DNA of 64,000 nucleotides from Achromobacter xylosoxidans (GTDB lineage: Bacteria; Pseudomonadota; Gammaproteobacteria; Burkholderiales; Burkholderiaceae_B): assembly GCF_002192695.1 (NCBI RefSeq), contig NZ_MTLG01000008.1, positions 99,567 to 163,566 of the forward strand, read 5' to 3'. How positions within the stretch are numbered: position 1 is the stretch's first letter; the number at the start of each line of letters is the position of its first letter. A program made the translations under genes and the position numbers. The notes below the pieces were generated by a model. The model was not told the origin of the DNA. It saw only the letters and a list, made by a program, of their open reading frames with translations, and made no database searches. This document shows, piece after piece, positions 55,975 through 64,000 of this stretch.

Positions 55975-56299
55975 ATTTGTTCTTATGAAAGGTAAGGCTG
56001 GGATTCTTGAAAGGGCGAATGGTAATGGACGCCCGCCACGCTGCAAACCCTGTAAGGTCGGTGAAAGGCTGGGGTTTTCCCTAGAATTCGGGAACTCCCG
56101 ACCCCGAGTTGTAACGGGCCAGGAAGTTTGAGGGCTTTTTGAAAGCTAAGTGAAAGTTTATAGAAAGAAAGACGAAAGCAGGATCGGCCGGATGCGTGGC
56201 TTTCGAACGAGGCAGGCCTAAATCCTACTGAATATTGCCGGGTTTCTCACCTTGCGTGAAGAGACCCCGTTCAACTCAGGATGGTTTACGATAGCGCCC
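55975..56299. other. Non-coding region between tctB and the zapB-like gene
   Basis: No protein gene is supported on either strand. It should carry divergent promoters for tctBA and for the zapB-like/zapA pair. AAAG-rich motifs occur repeatedly (for example near 56131-56175). Together with the leader terminator, a short minus-strand transcript is possible. Confidence 0.4.
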
Positions 56300-56746
56300 A
56301 TGCTGCAAGATCTAGACCAACTCGCCGCCCGCATAGGGCAACTGGTGCAACGCACCCGCCAACTCCACGCAGAGCGTGACGCGTTGCGCAACCGCCTGAA
56401 CGAAACCGAAGCTGAGCAGCGCGTGCTCAAGCAGCGCGCCGCCGAGCGCGAGGCCGAGATCGTCACGCTGCAGAGCAAGCTTCAGGACAACGACGGCGCG
56501 GTCACCGCCATGCTCGAGCAAGCCCAGCAGGCTGAAGCCTCGCTGCGCGAGCAGCTGGCTCGCGAAACCTCCGAGCGCCAATCGCTCGAATCGCGTTTCT
56601 CCGCCAGGGAAACCGAACTGCAGGGCAATCTGCAGACCCGCGACACCGAATTACAGCGCTTGCGCGTGGCCGCCGCATCGGCCCGCGAGCGCATTGACGC
56701 CGTGCTGGCCCGCCTGCCGGGCGCACCGTCTGGAGAGCAACACTGA
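56300..56746 (+). CDS. Coiled-coil protein upstream of zapA (ZapB-like)
   Basis: The 148-residue protein is almost entirely heptad-rich helix rich in Gln, Glu, Arg and Leu ('LDQLAARIGQLVQRTRQLHA', then repeats to about residue 130). Such proteins sit next to zapA in many Burkholderiales and are suspected partners of the Z ring. Its stop overlaps the zapA start by 1 nt. Not long enough to be MukB-like; function not proven. Confidence 0.75.
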   Translation: MLQDLDQLAARIGQLVQRTRQLHAERDALRNRLNETEAEQRVLKQRAAEREAEIVTLQSKLQDNDGAVTAMLEQAQQAEASLREQLARETSERQSLESRFSARETELQGNLQTRDTELQRLRVAAASARERIDAVLARLPGAPSGEQH

Positions 56747-57057
56747 TGGAACGCGTAGATGTCACCATACTGGGGCGCGACTATTCCCTGGCGTGTTCCG
56801 CCGAAGAGAAACCGACGCTGTTGGCCGCCGTGCGCCATGTTGATCAGCTGATGCTGCGCATCCAGGGCACCGGCAAGGTCTCCAGCAATGAACGCATCGC
56901 CGTGATGGCAGCGCTGCAAGTCGCGGGCGAACTGCTCGCCATGAAAGCGCCCGATGGTCCGCTGGGCGGTTTGGCGGTCGGCGACTTCAAGCGTAGAATC
57001 GAGGATATGAACGCAGTACTCGATGACGCCTTGTCGGGTCAGGAAAAGCTGCTCTGA
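56746..57057 (+). CDS. zapA: Cell division protein ZapA
   Basis: The 103-residue protein begins 'MERVDVTILGRDYSLACSAEEKP' (in part), the ZapA N-terminus, and ends in a coiled coil. It crosslinks FtsZ filaments at mid-cell. It overlaps the upstream coiled-coil gene by 1 nt. It is followed by 6S RNA, the order found in many proteobacteria. Confidence 0.92.
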   Translation: MERVDVTILGRDYSLACSAEEKPTLLAAVRHVDQLMLRIQGTGKVSSNERIAVMAALQVAGELLAMKAPDGPLGGLAVGDFKRRIEDMNAVLDDALSGQEKLL

Positions 57058-57090
57058 CAGTTCATAAAGCAGTATTCAAGTATTTTCAGT

Positions 57091-57275
57091 TTGTCCCTGC
57101 CGTGTTCGTGACTAGGCCATACATTCTCTGAACCTATGTCTTTTGGCATATTGGTTGCGGGAGTGCAGAGCTGGAGTGATCGTCTCCTGTAGACGAACCC
57201 GACGCTCTTCGGAACGCGACCACCTTGAACCTCAGGGTTCGAGATGCCGGCCTTGACGGCACAGGCGGGGCATCT
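57091..57275 (+). ncRNA. ssrS: 6S RNA (RNA polymerase sigma-70 regulator)
   Basis: The position after zapA is the conserved 6S locus. The 3' half reads CACCTTGAACC...GGGTTC, as in the Escherichia coli 6S RNA. A terminal stem pairs CCCTGCC (57095-57101) with GGCGGGG (57264-57270), enclosing about 180 nt, the usual length. The 5' half contains TGTTCG and GGCCA like the enterobacterial RNA. Exact ends are approximate. 6S RNA mimics an open promoter and sequesters RNA polymerase in stationary phase. It lacks the ygfA neighbour seen elsewhere. Confidence 0.85.
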
Positions 57276-57356
57276 ATCCCAGCGGGCCTGCCATAAGAGC
57301 AGGTCCGCCCCGGGCGCCTCACCACTCCCCTTCGTCCTCCCTCCTAGGACCAGTCC

Positions 57357-58115
57357 ATGTTCAAACACCCTGTTTTCTCGCTGACCAAACTCGGCGCGGC
57401 GTGCGCAACCGTGGCCGCTCTGAGCGCCGCGCCGCTTGCCCATGCGCAGACCCAGGCGCCCGCCGCCGCGACGGAAGCCGCGGCCAGTCGCGCGCCGGAA
57501 CTGACGCTGCAGGCCAATGCGTCTTCCGAGGTCAAGCAGGACACGGTTCGCATTTCCCTGTCCGCCGAAGTCGAGGCGCCCGACCAGCCCGCCGCAGGCA
57601 AGAAGCTGAGCGCGGCCTTGGACGACGTGGTCAAGCGCGCGCGCGACGTCAAGGGCGTGGAAGTACGCACGGGCGGCTACAACGTCTGGCCGAACACGTC
57701 CAGCAAGGGCAAGATCGGTTCCTGGCGCGGCCAGGGCGAAGTGATCCTGGAATCCAAGGACTTCGAAGCCGCGGCCGCACTGGCGTCCAAGCTGTCCGAC
57801 AAGACCGCCATCTCCAACATCAGCTTCCTGCTGTCGCGCGAAGTGCGCGAGGCCGAGGAACGCAAGCTGCTCAAGGAAGCCGCGCAAGCCTTCAAGGACC
57901 GCGCGCTGGCCGCAGCCAACGCCTTCGGTTTCTCGGGCTATCGCCTGTCCAAGCTGGAGCTGGGCGGCTCGGGCGGCCCGGTGCCGATGCCGCGCATGAT
58001 GGGCGCCGCGGCCATGGCCAAGGACGCCTCGGGTGGCTACAGTCCGGACGTGCCGCTGGAAGCGGGCAACGTCACGGTCAGCATCGCGGTCAACGGGACG
58101 ATCGTTTTGCAGTAA
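57357..58115 (+). CDS. SIMPL-domain (DUF541) periplasmic protein
   Basis: The 252-residue protein has a signal peptide (about 1-30, ending 'AHAQ') and the SIMPL fold ('[20 protein letters not shown]', later '[20 protein letters not shown]', in part). Role is poorly known; members have been linked to oxidative stress. Its 3' end overlaps convergent lgt by 26 nt. Confidence 0.85.
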   Translation: MFKHPVFSLTKLGAACATVAALSAAPLAHAQTQAPAAATEAAASRAPELTLQANASSEVKQDTVRISLSAEVEAPDQPAAGKKLSAALDDVVKRARDVKGVEVRTGGYNVWPNTSSKGKIGSWRGQGEVILESKDFEAAAALASKLSDKTAISNISFLLSREVREAEERKLLKEAAQAFKDRALAAANAFGFSGYRLSKLELGGSGGPVPMPRMMGAAAMAKDASGGYSPDVPLEAGNVTVSIAVNGTIVLQ

Positions 58116-58878
58116 GGCTGAACATGATGGCGCCCAGGGCGACCATCGGCACGGACAGCCACTGTCCCATGCTCAAACCGCCCGCGAGCAGGCCCAGGAA
58201 GTTGTCCGGCTCGCGGGTAAATTCCACCAGGAAGCGGAACGTTCCGTAACCCATCAGGAAGAGCCCGCTCACCTGCCCCAGCGGGCGTGGCTTGCTCGAA
58301 AACCACCACAGCAGCGCAAACAGCACGATGCCTTCCAGGCCCAGCTCATAAAGCTGCGACGGGTGGCGCGCCAGGCCGTCGCCGCTGCTCGGAAACACCA
58401 TGGCCCACGGCACATCGGTGGGCCGGCCCCAGAGTTCGCCGTTGATGAAATTGCCCAGGCGGCCGAAGCCCAGGCCCAGCGGAATCAGCGGCGCGATGAA
58501 ATCGCTGACCGCGAAGAACGGCAGCTTCTTCTTGCGCGCGAACAGCAGCATCACCACGATCACGCCGATCAGGCCGCCATGGAACGACATGCCGCCCTGC
58601 CATAGGTACAGCACTTCCAGCGGATGGGACAGGTAATAAGAAGGCTTGTAGAACAGCACGTAGCCCAGCCGCCCGCCCAGCACCACGCCCAGCACGCTAT
58701 AGAAGATCAGGTCTTCCAGGTCCTTCACGTTCAGCGAGGTGGTGTGGCCGCTGGTGATGCGCCGGCGTCCCAGCAGGTACACCAGGGCAAAGCCCACCAG
58801 GTACATCAGTCCGTACCAGTGGATGGCTAGCGGCCCGATCTGCAGGGCGACGGGGTCAAATTGGGGATATTGCAGCAT
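58090..58878 (-). CDS. lgt: Prolipoprotein diacylglyceryl transferase
   Basis: The 262-residue inner-membrane enzyme has seven helices and the Lgt signature '[17 protein letters not shown]' near residue 140, '[15 protein letters not shown]' near residue 90. It attaches diacylglycerol to the lipobox cysteine of lipoproteins such as Pal and the TAXI protein here. The start at 58878 matches the family N-terminus. It overlaps the SIMPL gene tail. Confidence 0.95.
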   Translation of the reverse strand: MLQYPQFDPVALQIGPLAIHWYGLMYLVGFALVYLLGRRRITSGHTTSLNVKDLEDLIFYSVLGVVLGGRLGYVLFYKPSYYLSHPLEVLYLWQGGMSFHGGLIGVIVVMLLFARKKKLPFFAVSDFIAPLIPLGLGFGRLGNFINGELWGRPTDVPWAMVFPSSGDGLARHPSQLYELGLEGIVLFALLWWFSSKPRPLGQVSGLFLMGYGTFRFLVEFTREPDNFLGLLAGGLSMGQWLSVPMVALGAIMFSLTAKRSSR

Positions 58879-59003
58879 GTTCTGCCCGACACAATAAAGT
58901 TGAATGATAATAACCGGCGAACATTGAAGATTCGCGCGCAAGCGAGCCAGTTCCCCGGGGCGGTCGCCATGTCCGAGCCCCGGCGGCCGACAGGAGACAG
59001 ACC

Positions 59004-60689
59004 ATGCCGCATAACGATCGTTCCCGCCATATCACGCACGGTGTCGCGCGCGCGCCCAACCGTGCCATGTACTACGCGCTGGGCTACCAGGAAACCGACT
59101 TCGAGAATCCCATGATCGGCGTGGCCAACGGCCATTCGACGATCACGCCGTGCAATAGCGGCCTGCAGCGCCTGGCCGATGCCGCCATCGACGCCATCAG
59201 CGCATCGCGCGCCAACCCCCAGGTGTTCGGCACGCCCACCATCTCCGATGGCATGTCCATGGGCACCGAGGGCATGAAGTATTCCCTGGTCTCCCGCGAA
59301 GTCATCGCCGACTGTATCGAAACCGCCGCGCAAGGGCAGTGGATGGACGGCGTGGTGGTGATAGGCGGCTGCGACAAGAACATGCCCGGCGGCATGATCG
59401 CGTTGGCGCGCACCAACGTGCCCGGCATCTATGTCTATGGCGGCACCATCAAGCCCGGCCATTACAAAGGCAATGACCTCACCATCGTCTCCGTCTTCGA
59501 GGCCGTGGGCGAATACACCATGGGCCGCATGGCCGAAGAAGACTTCAAGCAGATAGAGAAATGCGCGATTCCGGGTTCGGGGTCCTGTGGCGGCATGTAC
59601 ACGGCCAACACCATGAGCTCCGCGTTCGAGGCCATGGGCATGAGCCTGCCGTATTCCAGCACCATGGCCAACGAGGACGAGGAAAAGGTCGTATCGGCCG
59701 CGGAATCTGCGCGCGTATTGGTCGAAGCGGTCAGGAAGGGCCTGCGCCCGCGCGACATCATCACGCGCGAGTCCATCGAAAACGCGGTGTCCGTCATCAT
59801 GGCCACGGGCGGCTCCACCAATGCCGTGCTGCATTTCCTGGCAATCGCGCATGCCGCCGAAGTGCCCTGGACCATCGACGACTTCGAGCGCATCCGCAAA
59901 CGCGTTCCCGTGCTGTGCGACCTGAAGCCCTCGGGCAAATACGTGGCGACGGACCTGCATCGCGCCGGCGGCATTCCGCAGGTCATGAAGCTGCTGCTCA
60001 ATGCCGGCCTGTTGCACGGCGACTGCATCACCATCACCGGCAAGACCATCGCCGAGACCCTGGCCGCCGTGCCTGATGCGCCCAGGGCGGACCAGGACGT
60101 CATCATGCCGCTGGACCGGGCGCTGTATCCGCAGGGCCATCTCGCCATCCTGAAAGGCAATCTCTCGCCCGAAGGTTGCGTCGCCAAGATCACCGGCCTG
60201 AAGAATCCCGTCATCACGGGCCCGGCGCGCGTCTTCGATTCCGAGGATGACGCCATGACGGCCATCATGGCGCGCGAGATCCGCGATGGCGATGTGGTGG
60301 TCATCCGCTACGAAGGTCCGAAGGGCGGTCCCGGCATGCGCGAGATGCTCGCGCCGACCTCCGCGCTGGTCGGACAGGGACTGGGCGAAACGGTGGGTCT
60401 CATCACCGACGGCCGTTTTTCCGGCGGCACCTGGGGCATGGTCGTGGGCCATGTCGCGCCGGAGGCTTTCGTGGGCGGTCCCATCGCGCTGATCCGCGAG
60501 GGCGATTCGGTTACCATCGATGCCCACAAGCTGCTGTTGCAGCTCAATATCAGCGACGAAGAAATGGCGGCTCGTCGCCAGGCCTGGGTGCAGCCCCGGC
60601 CGCGTTATACACGCGGTGTGCTTGCCAAGTTCGGCAAGCTCGCCAGCACCGCGAGCCGTGGGGCAGTTACCGATGCATTTGAAGAGTAG
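59004..60689 (+). CDS. ilvD: Dihydroxy-acid dehydratase
   Basis: The 561-residue iron-sulfur enzyme makes the keto acids of valine, leucine and isoleucine. Cluster ligands C50, C123 ('[10 protein letters not shown]') and C195 ('GSCGGMYT') are present, as is the Mg-binding region and the C-terminal '[21 protein letters not shown]' (in part). An AGGAGA ribosome site precedes it. Its last 17 nt overlap the cytochrome gene. Confidence 0.96.
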   Translation: MPHNDRSRHITHGVARAPNRAMYYALGYQETDFENPMIGVANGHSTITPCNSGLQRLADAAIDAISASRANPQVFGTPTISDGMSMGTEGMKYSLVSREVIADCIETAAQGQWMDGVVVIGGCDKNMPGGMIALARTNVPGIYVYGGTIKPGHYKGNDLTIVSVFEAVGEYTMGRMAEEDFKQIEKCAIPGSGSCGGMYTANTMSSAFEAMGMSLPYSSTMANEDEEKVVSAAESARVLVEAVRKGLRPRDIITRESIENAVSVIMATGGSTNAVLHFLAIAHAAEVPWTIDDFERIRKRVPVLCDLKPSGKYVATDLHRAGGIPQVMKLLLNAGLLHGDCITITGKTIAETLAAVPDAPRADQDVIMPLDRALYPQGHLAILKGNLSPEGCVAKITGLKNPVITGPARVFDSEDDAMTAIMAREIRDGDVVVIRYEGPKGGPGMREMLAPTSALVGQGLGETVGLITDGRFSGGTWGMVVGHVAPEAFVGGPIALIREGDSVTIDAHKLLLQLNISDEEMAARRQAWVQPRPRYTRGVLAKFGKLASTASRGAVTDAFEE

Positions 60690-61008
60690 TCTGTTGTTGG
60701 CCGCCGCCTGCGTCCTGGGCGTGGGGGCGGCACAAGCGCAAACCACCGGGTTGGATCTGGCCAAGAACAAGGCCTGTATGGCCTGCCACCAGGTCGAAGC
60801 CAAGCGCGTCGGCCCACCGCTCAAGAGCGTGGCCGAACGCTATGCGGGGCAGGGCGACGCCATGGTCGATTACCTGGCAGGCAAGATCCGCGGCGGCGGC
60901 CGCGGCGCCTGGGGCGCCGTGCCCATGCCCGCGCAAACCCAGGTCAGCCCGGACGACGCCCGCGCGCTCGCCGAATGGATCTTGTCGCTGGCTCCGCCCA
61001 AGCAGTAG
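60673..61008 (+). CDS. Small cytochrome c (class I, c551-like)
   Basis: The 111-residue protein has a signal peptide (about 1-22, ending 'AQAQ'), one haem site 'CMACH' (residues ~35-39) and a Met axial-ligand candidate in 'VPMPAQ'. It is a periplasmic electron carrier. Its start lies inside the ilvD end (17-nt overlap), so its translation may be coupled, though the functions look unrelated. Confidence 0.88.
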   Translation: MHLKSSLLLAAACVLGVGAAQAQTTGLDLAKNKACMACHQVEAKRVGPPLKSVAERYAGQGDAMVDYLAGKIRGGGRGAWGAVPMPAQTQVSPDDARALAEWILSLAPPKQ

Positions 61009-61087
61009 TCTTAATCTCTCGCGCCCCGCGCATGAAAGCCGGGTCGCCTGGCCGCATTCCGCGGCCGCCTATCAGGAAGGAATCGTC

Positions 61088-61642
61088 ATGGCAGAACAAC
61101 CCTCTGCGGGCAACGAAGTCGCCGTACTCGGCGGCGGTTGCTTCTGGTGCGTCGAAGCGGTGTTCACCGAGCTGCGTGGAGTCAAAAGCGTGCTGCCCGG
61201 CTACAGCGGCGGGCATGTGGACAATCCCAGTTATGAACAGGTCTGCGGCAAGGGCACGGGGCACATCGAAGTCGCCCGCATCGAGTTCGACCCCGCCGAG
61301 CTGTCTTACAGCGATCTATTGCGCGTATTCTTCGCGACCCACGATCCCACGACGCCGGGCCGCCAGGGCAACGACGTTGGCCCGCAATACGAATCCGCCA
61401 TCTTCTGGCAGAACGAAACGCAGCGCGAGCAGGCGCAATCGGTCATCGCCGAGGTCGAGGCGCAGAAAGTCTATGACGCGCCCATCGTGACGCAGGTGCT
61501 GCCACCCGCCAAGTTTTGGCAGGCCGAGGACTATCACAGCAACTACTTTGCCCTGCATCCCGAACAAGGCTATTGCCAGTTCGTGATCGCGCCCAAGGTC
61601 GCCAAGTTCCGCAAGCAGTTCCAGGACCGGCTGCAAAAGTAA
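61088..61642 (+). CDS. msrA: Peptide-methionine (S)-S-oxide reductase
   Basis: The 184-residue enzyme has the active-site motif 'GGGCFWCVEAVF' (C18, C21), plus 'YSGGHVDNPSYEQVCGKGTGH' (in part) and 'YHSNYFALHPEQGYC'. It reduces S-form methionine sulfoxide. No signal peptide, so it is cytoplasmic. It converges with hppD; a terminator lies between. Confidence 0.95.
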   Translation: MAEQPSAGNEVAVLGGGCFWCVEAVFTELRGVKSVLPGYSGGHVDNPSYEQVCGKGTGHIEVARIEFDPAELSYSDLLRVFFATHDPTTPGRQGNDVGPQYESAIFWQNETQREQAQSVIAEVEAQKVYDAPIVTQVLPPAKFWQAEDYHSNYFALHPEQGYCQFVIAPKVAKFRKQFQDRLQK

Positions 61643-61649
61643 TGGGCAA

Positions 61650-61675
61650 AAAAAACCTCACCGCAAGGTGAGGTT
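61650..61675 (-). terminator. Intrinsic terminator after hppD
   Basis: A stem AACCTCACC/GGTGAGGTT with loop GCAA is followed on the minus strand by a run of eight T. It lies about 50 nt after the hppD stop and could also slow transcription from msrA. Confidence 0.85.
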
Positions 61676-61724
61676 TCAAAGCCAGCGCAGATGCCCGAGC
61701 ACCGGGCGCTGGCGGGGGAAGTCT

Positions 61725-62837
61725 TTATTCGACGGTCTTCACCACGCCGCGGCGCATCTGGTCCAGTTCGATCGATTCGAACAGGGCCTTGAAATTCCCT
61801 TCGCCGAAGCCGTCGTTGCCCTTGCGCTGGATGATCTCGAAGAAGATCGGGCCGATCTGGTTTTCGGTGAAGATCTGCAGCAGCAGGCCGCCACCGGGGG
61901 CGCCGTCCAGCAGGATGCGGTTCTTCTGCAGGCGCGCCACGTCCTCGCCGTGGTTCGGCAAGCGGCGGTCCAGCAGTTCGTAGTAGGTTTCCGGCGTATC
62001 GAGGAACACCACGCCATTCTGGCGCAGCGCCTCGATAGTCGCGTAAATGTCTTCCGTGGCCATGGCGATGTGCTGAATGCCCTCGCCACGGTACAGGTCC
62101 AGGTATTCCTGGATCTGGCCCTTCTCTTCAGTGCCTTCCTCGTTGATCGGAATGCGGATATTGCCGCAGGGCGAGGTCATGGCCTTGGACTTCACGCCCG
62201 TCACCTTGCCCTCGATGTCGAAGTAGCGCACTTCGCGGAAGTTGAAGAGGCGTTCGTAGAACTCGGCCCACTCGGCCATGCGGCCCTTGTGCACGTTGTG
62301 CGTCAGGTGGTCCACCAGCGTGAGGCCGGCGCCGCGGTGATTCAGGTCGGCCTGGGCGTTCTGAGGATCCACCGGCACGAAGTCCACGTCGTAGATGCTG
62401 ATGTCGCCGATGCCGCCGTGGCCGTCCTTGCCGCTCCAGCGATCCACCAGGTAGATCAGCGAGTCGCCGATACCCTTGATCGCGGGAATGTTCAATTCCA
62501 TCGGACCGCTGTGCGAATCGAAGCCCCACGCGCCCAGCTCCAGCGCGCGCTTGTAGGCAGCATTGGCGTCCTGCACCCGAAAGCCGATCGCACAGATCGA
62601 CGGGCCGTGCAGGCGCGCGAAGCGCTGGGCGAAGGAATCCGGCTCGGCGTTGATCAGGAAGTTCACGCCACCCTGGCGGTACAGGGTCACATCCTTGTGG
62701 CGGTGCTTGGCGATGGCTTTAAAGCCCAACAGTTCGAACACCTTGCGCAGCGCGGCGGGGTCCGGCGCGGCGTACTCAATGAACTCGAACCCGGCGGTGC
62801 CCATCGGGTTCTCCCAGGGTTGGAAAGCGCTGCTCAT
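61725..62837 (-). CDS. hppD: 4-hydroxyphenylpyruvate dioxygenase
   Basis: The 370-residue non-haem iron enzyme converts 4-hydroxyphenylpyruvate to homogentisate in tyrosine breakdown. Iron ligands are present: H177 ('TLVDHLTHNV'), H256 ('GIQHIAM') and E334 ('FFEIIQRKG'). The start at 62837 has a GGGAG site; an upstream extension is rejected. An Lrp-type regulator lies divergent upstream, so tyrosine or phenylalanine may be the signal. Confidence 0.95.
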   Translation of the reverse strand: MSSAFQPWENPMGTAGFEFIEYAAPDPAALRKVFELLGFKAIAKHRHKDVTLYRQGGVNFLINAEPDSFAQRFARLHGPSICAIGFRVQDANAAYKRALELGAWGFDSHSGPMELNIPAIKGIGDSLIYLVDRWSGKDGHGGIGDISIYDVDFVPVDPQNAQADLNHRGAGLTLVDHLTHNVHKGRMAEWAEFYERLFNFREVRYFDIEGKVTGVKSKAMTSPCGNIRIPINEEGTEEKGQIQEYLDLYRGEGIQHIAMATEDIYATIEALRQNGVVFLDTPETYYELLDRRLPNHGEDVARLQKNRILLDGAPGGGLLLQIFTENQIGPIFFEIIQRKGNDGFGEGNFKALFESIELDQMRRGVVKTVE

Positions 62838-62953
62838 AAGTCTGCTCCCTTGCATCGTTTTTAAGGACGACTTGTTCTTCAAGTCTAGACGGAGATTGTA
62901 GGAAGGAACGACGGGCAGACAATTGCAAACATGTCGCGAAAGCCAGGAGGTTG

Positions 62954-62968
62954 AGCAATAATATTGCT
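62954..62968. promoter_or_regulatory. Palindrome between hppD and Lrp regulator
   Basis: AGCAAT-AAT-ATTGCT is a perfect interrupted palindrome 26 nt before the lrp-type start, typical of Lrp/AsnC operators. Confidence 0.55.
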
Positions 62969-62993
62969 GTACATAAAATATTCAGGGCTGAAA

Positions 62994-63470
62994 ATGTCTG
63001 ACATTGAGCTAGATAGGACAGATATACGGATTCTGGCCGAGCTGCAGCGCGATGGCCGCCTCAGCAATCAGGAACTGGCCGACCGCGTGTCGCTATCGCC
63101 CAGCCCTTGCTTGCGGCGGGTCCGGAGGCTGGAAGAGAAGGGCTTCATTAAGAAGTACGTCGCGCTGATCGACGCCAAGAAAGTCGGCCTGGGCCTGCTC
63201 GCCTACGTGAACATCCGCCTGAACAAGCACAGCGGATCCAGTCATGCCCCCATGAGCGACTTCGCCCGCGATGTGCAGCTCTGGCCGGAGGTGGTCGAGT
63301 GCTACGCCATGTCGGGAGACATGGACTACCTGTTGCGCATACAGGTTGCCGATCTGGCGCACTTCTCCCGGTTCGCCATGGACACGCTGATGCGGCACCC
63401 CGCAGTGGTGGACATGCGCTCGTTCTTCGCGCTTCAGCAAATCAAGGAGACCACGGAGCTCCGGCTCTAG
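62994..63470 (+). CDS. Lrp/AsnC family transcriptional regulator (divergent from hppD)
   Basis: The 158-residue protein has an HTH ('GRLSNQELADRVSLSPSPCL' in part, residues ~20-39) and a RAM domain. It probably regulates hppD in response to an aromatic amino acid, the usual pairing in related bacteria. The ATG at 62994 has CAGGG upstream. Confidence 0.92.
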   Translation: MSDIELDRTDIRILAELQRDGRLSNQELADRVSLSPSPCLRRVRRLEEKGFIKKYVALIDAKKVGLGLLAYVNIRLNKHSGSSHAPMSDFARDVQLWPEVVECYAMSGDMDYLLRIQVADLAHFSRFAMDTLMRHPAVVDMRSFFALQQIKETTELRL

Positions 63471-63732
63471 CCGCTTGTCTTGTGCCCCTATATATAGGCA
63501 TCGTTGTATGGATCCTGCCGGGGCAGATGCATGGAACGAGTACTGCGTCCCCAAAAATCTTCATCTTTTTGAAAAAAGGGTGTCACCTTCCAAGTCCAGG
63601 CAAAATTCCGTGCTATAGTCTCGCTCCTTCGCGATTCGGGCAGTTTTCGGAACGCGAAACCAAGCAAGCACACAGGTCAACATGGGCAACCAAGTCGACC
63701 TGCCGCCAGGCAGGCAGCGATGCCAGCTCAGC
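63471..63732. other. Non-coding region after lrp with first promoter-like box
   Basis: No gene is supported. It includes CCTATATATAGG (63487-63498), a palindrome, a hairpin CTGCC-GG-GGCAG (63515-63526), a promoter-like GTGCTATAGTC with TATAGT at 63614-63619, a TTCGCG...CGCGAA hairpin (63628-63658) and CCTGCC-GCCA-GGCAGG (63699-63714). Confidence 0.4.
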
Positions 63733-63813
63733 GGTTATTGCAAGGATTGCAGCAAATCAGGCAGAAGCTAGTTGCGCAATCCGCAAAAATCGTGCTATAG
63801 TCTTGGGCTTGGC
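63733..63813 (+). repeat. Promoter-like direct repeat, copy 2 of a 182-bp period
   Basis: It carries TTGCGC (63772-63777), an 18-nt spacer and TATAGT (63796-63801), followed by CTTGGGCTTGGC. Its last ~80 nt match the next copy closely, while the first box at 63614 is a weaker member. It is probably a promoter for a stable RNA. Confidence 0.7.
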
Positions 63814-63888
63814 TGGAGATGTTAAGCAAGGGTTTTCCCTTATATTTCCAGCCACCCGGTGGCGGTAACCGATCCCTGGATTCCAGGG
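63811..63888 (+). other. Structured stretch between the two repeat copies
   Basis: It can fold into nested hairpins: GGCTGGA/TCCAGCC (63811-63817, 63847-63853) enclosing AAGGG-TTTT-CCCTT; GCCAC-CCG-GTGGC (63851-63863); CCCTGG-ATT-CCAGGG (63874-63888). A small RNA or leader is possible. No coding potential is evident. Confidence 0.35.
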
Positions 63889-63915
63889 CCAAGGCTGAGA
63901 CGAAAGTTGGGCTGC

Positions 63916-63995
63916 GGGGTTGCAGGATAGGGTGCAAATTAGGCAAAAGCCGGTTGCACAATCTGCAAAAATCGTGTTATAGTCTTGGGCTTGGC
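63916..63995 (+). repeat. Promoter-like direct repeat, copy 3 of a 182-bp period
   Basis: It carries TTGCAC (63954-63959), an 18-nt spacer and TATAGT (63978-63983), then CTTGGGCTTGGC, exactly 182 bp after copy 2. The window ends 5 nt later, so the transcribed gene lies outside. A tRNA or rRNA operon is likely. Confidence 0.7.
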
Positions 63996-64000
63996 AGTTG

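Noticed and set aside
57134..57325. Short minus-strand frame in the region after zapA
   Set aside because: It overlaps the 6S RNA candidate and has no ribosome site or recognisable domain.
58827..60824. Long minus-strand frame (665 codons) opposite ilvD
   Set aside because: Antisense shadow; ilvD has all its cluster ligands on the plus strand.
63895..63900. CTGAGA motif suggestive of a TPP riboswitch
   Set aside because: The companion motif (ACCTGATCTGG) is missing and the rest does not fold as a THI element.

Overview
The window is high-GC, densely coded chromosomal DNA with no phage, plasmid or IS genes. Gene order and protein types (ybgC-tolQRAB-pal-cpoB, zapA followed by 6S RNA, two tripartite-tricarboxylate (Tct) transporter sets, tctDE, many LysR regulators) point to a Burkholderiales bacterium of the Alcaligenaceae, most like Achromobacter or Bordetella. 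This assignment is from general knowledge, not a database search.

Layout. 1-5 kb: end of an RND efflux operon (adaptor, pump) running straight into dnaQ, then tRNA-Val(CAC) with its own promoter and terminator. 5-9.5 kb: small membrane protein, DUF188 protein, an 88-aa unknown, a TAXI-type binding lipoprotein paired with a GltS glutamate symporter, and a GNAT acetyltransferase. 9.6-13.5 kb: an envelope-glycan cluster (GtrB-like GT2, ArnT-like GT39, antisense-overlapping GtrA-like protein, ChbG/YdjC deacetylase). 13.5-15 kb: LysR regulator divergent from a PACE efflux protein. 15-21.4 kb: GntR regulator, complete liv-type ABC importer (M, H, K, F, G) and a DapA-family aldolase, one minus-strand operon with a 30-bp palindrome at its head. 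21.5-28.7 kb: esterase lipoprotein, CidR-like LysR divergent from cidA/cidB, LysE and EamA exporters, MocR regulator, rhodanese-like DUF442 protein, UspA. 29-34 kb: a stand-alone EF-G, EamA exporter divergent from Lrp, alpha/beta hydrolase, YbaK-type editing protein. 34-41.5 kb: FecCD/FecE-type iron ABC genes at the tail of the tol-pal operon. 41.5-48.3 kb: proS, divergent rppH, overlapping tctDE two-component system, tctBA. 48.4-53.7 kb: GhrA-like reductase, LysR/azoreductase pair, 3-hydroxyisobutyrate dehydrogenase-like enzyme, gamma-glutamyltransferase. 53.9-56 kb: a second tctBA. 56.3-61.6 kb: zapB-like, zapA, 6S RNA, SIMPL protein, lgt, ilvD, cytochrome c, msrA. 61.7-63.5 kb: hppD divergent from an Lrp regulator. 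63.5-64 kb: non-coding region with a promoter-like module repeated at an exact 182-bp period.

How the parts work together. Several regulator/target pairs are divergent and have a symmetric operator candidate between them: LysR/PACE, CidR/cidAB, MocR/EamA, Lrp/EamA, LysR/azoR and Lrp/hppD. Transport of organic acids and amino acids dominates: GltS plus TAXI, Liv, LysE, two EamA proteins and two TctAB sets without a local TctC. Many genes are coupled by 1-20 nt overlaps. I found no clearly undescribed defence or mobile system. The best leads are the 182-bp repeat at the right edge, the leader terminator ahead of the second tctBA, the TAXI-GltS pairing, and the LivF protein whose Walker A lysine is arginine.
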